Positions 1 through 4,383 of a DNA stretch of 5,463 nucleotides are shown here, piece by piece (the stretch's first letter is position 1; the number at the start of each line of letters is the position of its first letter). A model generated the notes under the pieces. It made no database searches. It had not been told where the DNA came from and saw only the letters and a program-made list of their open reading frames with translations. Position numbers and translations under genes: made by a program. Origin of the DNA: Bacteroidales bacterium (GTDB lineage Bacteria > Bacteroidota > Bacteroidia > Bacteroidales > F082); the NCBI GenBank assembly GCA_020853175.1, contig JADYZK010000374.1, positions 1 through 5,463 of the forward strand. Reading direction: 5' to 3'.

Positions 1-944
1 AGCTTGGGTTTTCTAATAAGTCGTTCGATTCTTTTCATAGTATTTATTTGATTAAAAGTGATCAGTGTATTTGATGCAGTTTCAGGCCTGATGGCGGCTG
101 CAAGGTTGGCAAGGGCTTTGACCAACGAAAGATTTTTACCCGATGTCATCAAGGCCATATCATCGCAAATATTTTCTCGCTCAGCACGTATCACCGATGA
201 AATCCACCATACAAAAGGATTGAAAAATAAAATGGTTTCTATCAGTGATTGAAAAATATTGACCATAAAATCAGCCCGTTTGATGTGGGCCAGCTCGTGC
301 GCCAAAATCATTTCAACCTGATCGAAAGGCAGTCGCGATAAGGTTCCGAGAGGCAAAATGATGCAAGGTTTTAAGATGCCAACCACCATAGGAACTGTAA
401 TTTTTACCGATTCTAACAAAACCACTTTTGTTTTGACATGAAGGGCATCACCAATTTGTTTTAGGCGTTGCTCCCATTCATGACCCACGCCAACCACACC
501 CACCCGACGGAAACGATAGGCCAAAAAATAACCACCGCTCATGCGTAAAGCCATAAAAATCATGCCTGCGAGCCAAAACCAAAAGAACAATGGCGCCAGT
601 TGAAGCACAAACATTTCAGCACGATCGAACCAACTTTCGATGTGAAATTGGGTGTCAGCAAGCGTGTAGGCAACCGATACAATATTTTCCGAAGTTTCGA
701 TAGCGGGTCGTAAGGCAAGAGCAGGCTGATACAATTTGATAAAAGTAACCACAGGAAGCACCAGAGTTGCCAATAGCGCTATGGCAGCAATAAGGTATCT
801 GCTTTGGGCGGTGGTTTTATGCATCAATTTGAGCAGCAAAAAAGTTACCAAAGCCACAAGCCCCGACTGCCACAGGGAATGTAAAAGAGCTATGCCTGCC
901 GTTTGAAGCATGGCATCTGTGAAAACCATTCCAAAAGCACTCAT
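1..944 (-). CDS. BlaR1/MecR1-like M56 family membrane metallopeptidase (partial, C-terminus off window)
   Basis: This is an integral membrane zinc peptidase of the M56 (BlaR1/MecR1) family, which in characterised systems senses a cell-wall signal and inactivates its partner BlaI-type repressor. The frame has no stop from ATG (942-944) to the window edge, giving 314 visible residues. An LHSLWQ motif at about residues 21-26 lies in the first membrane segment (about 15-40). Further segments lie at about 50-70 and 112-134, with a putative extracytoplasmic loop between them. The zinc site HELAH is at 216-220, and E257 in the ExxCD motif (257-261) is the likely third ligand, so the protease looks intact. 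A hydrophobic stretch follows HELAH at about 228-252. The ATG overlaps the repressor stop as ATGA, so the two are translationally coupled in one operon. A C-terminal sensor domain, such as a penicillin-binding or TonB-like domain, cannot be judged because that part is missing. Family assignment is firm; the inducer is unknown. Confidence 0.9.
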   Translation of the reverse strand, partial: MSAFGMVFTDAMLQTAGIALLHSLWQSGLVALVTFLLLKLMHKTTAQSRYLIAAIALLATLVLPVVTFIKLYQPALALRPAIETSENIVSVAYTLADTQFHIESWFDRAEMFVLQLAPLFFWFWLAGMIFMALRMSGGYFLAYRFRRVGVVGVGHEWEQRLKQIGDALHVKTKVVLLESVKITVPMVVGILKPCIILPLGTLSRLPFDQVEMILAHELAHIKRADFMVNIFQSLIETILFFNPFVWWISSVIRAERENICDDMALMTSGKNLSLVKALANLAAAIRPETASNTLITFNQINTMKRIERLIRKPK

Positions 945-1324
945 TCCTGTGTCCCTTCCAATTTTTGAATCAAACTTTTAATTTCTTCCAGCTCCTTCAA
1001 ACTGGTTTTCCCGTTGCCCAAAGCTTGCATCACCAACTTTTTGGCTGAGCCACCAAAGGCGGCATTCAACAGCTGATCAATCAAGTGGTGTTGCGTTTCC
1101 TCTTCTCGTAGCAAGGCAATATAAACATGGCTTCTATCGCTTTTATCGGCTCTGACAATCCCTTTTTGCGCCATAATTTGTAATAATTTTAAAGTCGTGG
1201 TGTAACCAACTACTTTACGTTGATTTAAAATATCATTGATGGCACGAACGGTTGAAGGCCCTTCTTTCCAGATGACTTGAAGAATTTCCAATTCAGCATC
1301 GGTCGGCTTTAAAGGTATTTCCAT
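941..1324 (-). CDS. BlaI/MecI/CopY-family transcriptional repressor
   Basis: This is a 127-residue winged-helix repressor of the BlaI/MecI/CopY family (Penicillinase_R), which binds operator dyads as a dimer and is inactivated when its M56 partner is triggered. An N-terminal winged helix spans about residues 7-72 (PTDAELEILQVIW start; GYTTTLKLLQIMAQKG at 40-55 is the likely recognition helix region). A helical dimerisation tail spans about 78-123. Length is typical of the family. I chose ATG at 1322-1324 over an in-frame TTG at 1346-1348, because the TTG falls inside the promoter -7 octamer and the eight extra codons lie in the operator. No Shine-Dalgarno is visible, as usual in Bacteroidota. 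The gene is first in an operon with the M56 peptidase (4-bp overlap) and is very likely autorepressed through the two dyads upstream. A metal-responsive CopY-like role is less likely given the M56 partner. Confidence 0.92.
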   Translation of the reverse strand: MEIPLKPTDAELEILQVIWKEGPSTVRAINDILNQRKVVGYTTTLKLLQIMAQKGIVRADKSDRSHVYIALLREEETQHHLIDQLLNAAFGGSAKKLVMQALGNGKTSLKELEEIKSLIQKLEGTQE

Positions 1325-1328
1325 GTTG

Positions 1329-1344
1329 TACGAATTATTTCGTA
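1329..1344. promoter_or_regulatory. Promoter-proximal operator dyad of the BlaI-type repressor
   Basis: A perfect inverted repeat TACGAA-N4-TTCGTA lies 4 bp upstream of the repressor ATG and covers the predicted transcription start. It is one of two identical-arm copies in this control region. Known BlaI/MecI operators are dyads with TACA/TGTA-type half-sites in the same position, so binding by the adjacent repressor is inferred from position, symmetry and duplication, not shown. Occupancy would block initiation. Confidence 0.75.
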
Positions 1345-1345
1345 G

Positions 1346-1376
1346 CAAAAGTAAGTAATGGAAACAGCGTTGTCAA
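1346..1376 (-). promoter_or_regulatory. Bacteroidota-type promoter of the repressor-peptidase operon
   Basis: On the minus strand, TTGACA (1371-1376) is followed by the -7 octamer TACTTTTG (1346-1353), with 20 bp between the TTG and the octamer. This matches the Bacteroidota primary-sigma consensus TTG-N(17-23)-TAnnTTTG. Predicted transcription start is around 1341-1343, inside the proximal dyad, giving a leader of about 18 nt before ATG 1324. Confidence 0.82.
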
Positions 1377-1384
1377 GTTTTTTC

Positions 1385-1400
1385 TACGAAAAGTTTCGTA
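1385..1400. promoter_or_regulatory. Upstream operator dyad of the BlaI-type repressor
   Basis: This is the second copy of TACGAA-N4-TTCGTA, with its left edge 56 bp from that of the first copy. It sits 8 bp upstream of the -33 hexamer. The inner A/T pair extends the arms to 7 bp (TACGAAA/TTTCGTA). Together the two dyads bracket the core promoter, consistent with tight autorepression by two repressor dimers. Confidence 0.72.
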
Positions 1401-1483
1401 ATAAAGATAAATTAATCATAATATACATTATATCAACACTTTAAAAAATTGAAAAAAAATTGACGCAAACATATAAATCCAAT

Positions 1484-1525
1484 GCCAACTGTAAAAAAAA
1501 AGACACTTACGCCAACAAAAAAGAC
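1484..1525. repeat. Imperfect short direct repeat at the SDR gene's terminator tail
   Basis: GCCAAC followed by an A-tract and GAC occurs twice, at 1484-1504 (A9, with an intervening TGT) and 1511-1525 (A6), offset by 27 bp. The second copy's A6 is the T-tract of the terminator read on the minus strand. A small local duplication that produced a second, stemless T-tract is plausible. The rest of 1401-1585 is AT-rich, non-coding and shows no other clear signal apart from the terminator. Confidence 0.5.
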
Positions 1526-1551
1526 GTGGAATCTCCGAAAAGACCCACGTC
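1517..1551 (-). terminator. Intrinsic terminator of the SDR gene
   Basis: Read on the minus strand, a 7-bp GC-rich stem GACGTGG/CCACGTC (arms 1545-1551 and 1523-1529) closes a 15-nt loop that can add a small AGA/TCT pairing. A run of six T (1517-1522) follows at once. It begins 34 bp after the SDR stop codon. It also insulates the downstream repressor promoter from read-through. Confidence 0.8.
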
Positions 1552-1585
1552 CAACATGTGAAAATATCCCCCCCTTGAGGGTTCC

Positions 1586-2320
1586 TCACCGTTCGGAGGA
1601 TGGCATTACGACCACCTCGCTAATGTTCACATTTTCGGGTTGCAAAAGCGCATATTCAATGGCACGGGCGATGGCATCGGGCTGTATTGGCTTCAATCCA
1701 GAAGGTTGACTAAAAGCTTTAAGGATGTCCACATCGGTGATGGTTAAAGTCAATTCGGTAGCCACGGCGCCAGGCTCAATCACCGTAACACGGATGTTTG
1801 ACGTTGGCGTGAGTTCCATCCGCATGGCTTCGGACAGGGCCGTAACGGCAAATTTTGTTGCATTATAAACTGCAAATCCGGGTGCAACACGGCGACCGGC
1901 AACTGATGAAACATTGATGATATGCCCTGATTGTTGCTCCTTCATGGAGGGCAACACGCCGGCTACACAATACAGTAAACCCTTGAGGTTGACATCAATC
2001 ATACGGTCCCATTCGTCAATTTTGAGTTTATCAAGAAATGAAATGGGCATCAATCCTGCATTGTTGATTAAAACGTCAATGCGTTGAAAGTGGTTTAAAA
2101 CCGTTTCAAAAGCCTTTGCAACAGCAGCTCTGTCGGCAATATCCACCGCAACCACCATAGCTTTTGCCCCTAAATTGCGCACTTTTTCGGCCAAAAAGTT
2201 CAGGCGGTCTTCCCGCCTCGCCATCAGCACCAATTGGACATGATGTTTCGCCAAAAGAAGCGCTGTGGCCTCTCCTATTCCGCTGGAGGCTCCGGTAACG
2301 ACGATCACTTTATCTTTCAT
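1586..2320 (-). CDS. Classical short-chain dehydrogenase/reductase (YdfG-like SDR)
   Basis: This is a 244-residue cytoplasmic NAD(P)(H)-dependent oxidoreductase of the classical SDR family. The Rossmann glycine motif TGASSGIG is at 9-16, the adenine-ring aspartate D60 in VDI, and NNAG at 86-89. The catalytic tetrad is complete: N111, S139, Y152 and K156 (YNATK), with PG at 183-184. The basic residues R35-R36 after the second strand favour NADP(H). The C-terminal NVNISEVVVMP resembles the YdfG/serine 3-dehydrogenase subgroup (NVN-EI-I-RP type), but the substrate cannot be read from sequence. Length is normal for the family. ATG at 2318-2320 is chosen because the glycine motif starts at residue 9 as expected; 15 more in-frame codons upstream are non-conserved and run into the divergent promoter region. 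The gene is monocistronic, divergent from the DUF456 gene and ended by a hairpin terminator. I found no convincing promoter for it in the 77-bp gap. Confidence 0.92.
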   Translation of the reverse strand: MKDKVIVVTGASSGIGEATALLLAKHHVQLVLMARREDRLNFLAEKVRNLGAKAMVVAVDIADRAAVAKAFETVLNHFQRIDVLINNAGLMPISFLDKLKIDEWDRMIDVNLKGLLYCVAGVLPSMKEQQSGHIINVSSVAGRRVAPGFAVYNATKFAVTALSEAMRMELTPTSNIRVTVIEPGAVATELTLTITDVDILKAFSQPSGLKPIQPDAIARAIEYALLQPENVNISEVVVMPSSER

Positions 2321-2346
2321 AAATAGGAGATATGTTTCAATTGATA

Positions 2347-2378
2347 TTGTCCCATAAACGAACATTTTTTTATATTCG
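2347..2378 (+). promoter_or_regulatory. Probable promoter of the DUF456-acetyltransferase unit
   Basis: TTG (2347-2349) is followed after 21 bp by TATATTCG (2371-2378), one mismatch from the Bacteroidota TAnnTTTG octamer. The predicted start near 2382 would give an A-rich leader of about 16 nt before ATG 2398. The mismatch and AT-rich surroundings make this weaker than the other two promoters in the window. Confidence 0.45.
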
Positions 2379-2397
2379 TGCCTTAAAACGAAAAATA

Positions 2398-2919
2398 ATG
2401 GACGTTTTTTTTATTGTGTTAGGCTTCATTTTACTTTTTGGCGGCATCATCGGCAGTGTTTTTCCGGGTATTCCCGGGCCTCCTTTGAGTTTTTTAGGGC
2501 TAATGGTGTCGGCTGCCTCGAGTTGGTTGGCCTTTTCGACTCAGTTTTACCTCATCACAGCTCTGCTGGCCATTTTCATCACTGTGCTGGATTATTATAT
2601 TCCTATTTATGGCACCAAACTGTTGGGTGGAACAAAAGCCGGCATCACCGGAAGCACCATCGGGCTGGTAGTTGCAGTTATAGCTTTGCCACTCGCGGGC
2701 ATCGTCATTGGGCCTTTCGGCTTGCTAGGAATGGTTCTAGGCCCTTTTGTAGGTGCTTATCTCGGTGAAAAATTTGCCGGCACTCGCGATGAAAACGCAT
2801 GGCGATCGGCCTTTGGTTCATTCCTTGGTTTTTTGGCCGGAACAATGGCAAAACTGATTTATGCCGTGGTGATCTTCGGTTATGTCATCATGGCTTTGTT
2901 CAAGGTTTGGACAGCATAA
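2398..2919 (+). CDS. DUF456 family integral membrane protein
   Basis: This 173-residue, very hydrophobic protein matches DUF456, a family of small bacterial inner-membrane proteins of unknown function. Visible hallmarks are the N-terminal membrane segment (about 3-22) followed by PGIPGPPLSFLG (23-34), a second segment (about 50-65) ending in D65, and the glycine-rich GTKLLGGTKAGITGS stretch (72-86). Long Gly/Ala-rich segments follow (about 86-122), then a polar loop GEKFAGTRDENAWRS (123-137) and a last segment (about 140-168). Length fits the family (about 160-170). ATG 2398 is preferred to the in-frame ATG at 2332: the 22 extra residues are not family-like, and a probable promoter octamer (2371-2378) lies within them. 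The acetyltransferase gene follows after 41 bp on the same strand with no terminator between, so co-transcription is likely. No enzymatic motif is visible, and a transport or envelope role would be a guess. Confidence 0.85.
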   Translation: MDVFFIVLGFILLFGGIIGSVFPGIPGPPLSFLGLMVSAASSWLAFSTQFYLITALLAIFITVLDYYIPIYGTKLLGGTKAGITGSTIGLVVAVIALPLAGIVIGPFGLLGMVLGPFVGAYLGEKFAGTRDENAWRSAFGSFLGFLAGTMAKLIYAVVIFGYVIMALFKVWTA

Positions 2920-2960
2920 AACACATTGAACCACAATTTAAAAAACAATAGATCAGCACA

Positions 2961-3815
2961 ATGAATAAACCAACACTCCAAAAGCTCAACTTGCAACACC
3001 TAATCACCCTTGTAGATTGGGCCAAAGCAGAAGGATGGACCCCGGGGCCTTTTGATGCGCATGTTTTTTACGCCACCGATCCTGATGGACACTATGGATA
3101 TTTCATTGGAGATGAACTGATTGCAGGTGGCTCAATCGTTTCCTACAAAGGTGAATTTGGTTTTATGGGATTGTTTATTGTAAAATCCAACTACCGAGGC
3201 AAAGGTTTTGGCCGACAACTATGGTTTGAGCGACGCAACCTTTTGCTGTCGCGCCTTAAACCGGAAGCGACGATTGGAATGGATGGCGTGGTGGCCATGC
3301 AGCCTTTTTATCGCGAGGGAGGTTTTGCATCGGCGTTTATTGACAAAAGATTTGTGAGAAAGGGTGAACACTTTTCCGAAAACTCTTTTGTAACTCCCAT
3401 TCAACCCACTGATTATGCTGTTATTTATGATTACGATTCACTTTATTTCGGCTTTACGCGACCCTATTTTTTAAAACCCTGGCTTGAGCTGCCACAAACC
3501 AAGGCTTTCAAATTTGTTGAAAAAAATGTTTTTAAAGGCTTTGTCGTTATCCGAAAAGCCGCTATCGGCTATAAAATTGGTCCTTTGTTTGCCGACCATT
3601 TCAAAGTGGCTGAAGCCCTCTATCGCGCATGCCTTTCTCATGCCGAAGGTGAAGATGTTTTTCTCGATATTCCACTCAACAATCCGCAGGCCGTTCAACT
3701 CACTGAGCAGTATGCAGCAAAACCCGTTTTTGAATGTGCACGGATGTACTATGGCCAAAAACCGAATGTTGACATCAACAAAATTTTCGGTATCACCTCC
3801 TTCGAATTGGGATAA
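2961..3815 (+). CDS. GNAT acetyltransferase with C-terminal YitH/HolE (Acetyltransf_18) domain
   Basis: This is a 284-residue cytoplasmic protein with an N-terminal GNAT fold. Acetyl-CoA would bind at the pyrophosphate loop RGKGFG (79-84), inside FIVKSNYRGKGFGRQLW (72-88). GWTPGPFDAHVFYATDPDG at about 25-43 and FYREGGF at 116-122 are typical of this subgroup. The C-terminal half (about 150-284) fits the second, GNAT-like Acetyltransf_18 domain of YitH/HolE proteins and ends with the expected RMYYG...IFGITSFELG pattern (261-284). Length agrees with the two-domain family. The acceptor is unknown; GNAT proteins modify small amines, peptides or proteins. The start is ATG with an A-rich leader, 41 bp after the DUF456 stop, so both are probably on one transcript. 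It converges on the lipoprotein gene, separated by 32 bp containing an imperfect hairpin. No disruption is seen. Confidence 0.88.
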   Translation: MNKPTLQKLNLQHLITLVDWAKAEGWTPGPFDAHVFYATDPDGHYGYFIGDELIAGGSIVSYKGEFGFMGLFIVKSNYRGKGFGRQLWFERRNLLLSRLKPEATIGMDGVVAMQPFYREGGFASAFIDKRFVRKGEHFSENSFVTPIQPTDYAVIYDYDSLYFGFTRPYFLKPWLELPQTKAFKFVEKNVFKGFVVIRKAAIGYKIGPLFADHFKVAEALYRACLSHAEGEDVFLDIPLNNPQAVQLTEQYAAKPVFECARMYYGQKPNVDINKIFGITSFELG

Positions 3816-3818
3816 ACA

Positions 3819-3842
3819 TGCCCTTTAATGAGTAAAGAGGCA
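3819..3842. terminator. Possible bidirectional terminator between convergent genes
   Basis: TGCC-CTTTA (3819-3827) pairs with TAAAG-A-GGCA (3833-3842) around a 5-nt loop, with one bulged A at 3838. It fills most of the 32-bp gap between convergent stop codons, where a shared terminator is expected. Neither flank has a clean T-tract (GTTTATTT on the plus side, TGTTTAT on the minus side), so the call rests mainly on position and pairing. Confidence 0.42.
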
Positions 3843-3847
3843 GAAGT

Positions 3848-4228
3848 TTATTTCACCTTCGTCCAGTCACCCGATAAAGCCATTTTTCGATTTTGGCACG
3901 AATCGCTGGCTGACGACAAGCTCAGTTGTTCATTGCTGATGACATAATCATAGATCGCCTCTGAATTACAATCAGTATCCTCATAAATTTTAAATTGCTT
4001 TCCCGACTGCAACACATACTTCACTGTTGAGCTTTGATGACCTGGGATGCTGTCCAAGGGCCTCCAGTGCAGTTGGCCATCAGTGGTAAGGGACAATTCC
4101 ACTTGATATTCTTGATCTTGAAAAAGATAGAGCCGTTGGTAGGTCCCATTGATGTCGGTGGCGTTGTCCACCTTACAGCCCGCGAAAGCCACTGCCGATA
4201 AAAGCAGCAAAACGAAAAAGTTTTTCAT
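3848..4228 (-). CDS. Small secreted lipoprotein, lipocalin-like, function unknown
   Basis: This 126-residue protein has a type II signal peptide: KN, a hydrophobic core FFVLLLLSAVAF, then AGC with the lipid-accepting Cys at 18. F at -3 is slightly off the usual [LVI] but tolerable. The mature part (about 108 residues) starts with DINGTYQ (25-31) and alternates short hydrophobic strands (YQVELSLTT, TVKYVL, QFKIYE, YDYVIS, QLSLSS), ending SGDWTKVK. This all-beta pattern with an N-terminal GTY, in place of lipocalin GxW, suggests a small barrel of the lipocalin-like type often seen in Bacteroidota lipoproteins. C87 and C111 are the only mature cysteines besides the lipidated one and could form a disulfide. 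I do not recognise a specific family, and ligand and role are unknown. The gene has its own promoter and is isolated from the mutase by a terminator. Confidence 0.75.
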   Translation of the reverse strand: MKNFFVLLLLSAVAFAGCKVDNATDINGTYQRLYLFQDQEYQVELSLTTDGQLHWRPLDSIPGHQSSTVKYVLQSGKQFKIYEDTDCNSEAIYDYVISNEQLSLSSASDSCQNRKMALSGDWTKVK

Positions 4229-4253
4229 TGTTTTGGTTGTTGTTGGTTGTTGT
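4229..4253 (-). promoter_or_regulatory. A/C-only leader with a 10-bp tandem repeat
   Basis: The 25 nt directly upstream of the lipoprotein ATG contain only A and C on the sense strand, and include two exact tandem copies of CAACAACCAA (4233-4252). The length matches the leader predicted from the promoter. Such a leader cannot fold on itself and has no Shine-Dalgarno, which in Bacteroidota fits A-rich, structure-free initiation regions. A direct enhancing role is inferred. Confidence 0.6.
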
Positions 4254-4257
4254 AGAA

Positions 4258-4288
4258 CAAAAGTACGGTAGTTTCACCAAAAAATCAA
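4258..4288 (-). promoter_or_regulatory. Bacteroidota-type promoter of the lipoprotein gene
   Basis: On the minus strand, TTG (4286-4288) is followed after exactly 20 bp by TACTTTTG (4258-4265), a full match to TAnnTTTG and identical in octamer and spacing to the repressor promoter. Predicted transcription start is about 4253-4255. Confidence 0.8.
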
Positions 4289-4326
4289 TTTTTGAAAAAA
4301 TCTACGGATTATACCTGTGTAACTAC

Positions 4327-4362
4327 AAAAAAAAGATGCAGAATGAACTGCATCTTTTTTTT
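4327..4362. terminator. Perfect bidirectional intrinsic terminator after the phospho-sugar mutase gene
   Basis: GATGCAG (4335-4341) and CTGCATC (4348-4354) form a perfect stem around the loop AATGAA. A8 (4327-4334) and T8 (4355-4362) flank it, so the whole is a 15-bp perfect inverted repeat. Read on the minus strand it ends the mutase transcript 21 bp after its stop, in front of the lipoprotein promoter. It would also stop plus-strand transcription. Confidence 0.92.
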
Positions 4363-4383
4363 AAAAGCTATGTAAGATAAAGG

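Noticed and set aside
58..252. Plus-strand open frame of 64 codons
   Set aside because: It lies wholly antisense to the intact M56 peptidase and has no recognisable protein features.
1418..1431. Inverted repeat ATAAT-N4-ATTAT as a third operator
   Set aside because: It shares the N4 geometry but not the TACGAA arms, and is easily produced by chance in this AT-rich stretch.
1466..1473. A second exact TAnnTTTG octamer (TATGTTTG, minus strand) upstream of the repressor
   Set aside because: The nearest TTG upstream is only 12 bp away, too short for a -33 element; it is probably a chance match in AT-rich DNA.
1482..1709. Plus-strand open frame of 75 codons with a Lys-rich start
   Set aside because: It crosses the SDR terminator hairpin and runs antisense to the SDR C-terminus; it is low-complexity and unlike any protein family.
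2325..2334. AGGAGA next to ATG 2332 as ribosome site and start for the DUF456 gene
   Set aside because: Spacing is only 1 nt, Bacteroidota rarely rely on such sites, and the added 22 residues do not fit the family.
3219..3828. Three further open frames over the acetyltransferase (3219-3404 and 3471-3758 minus, 3484-3828 plus)
   Set aside because: They are shadows of a conserved two-domain GNAT gene and show no coding signature of their own.
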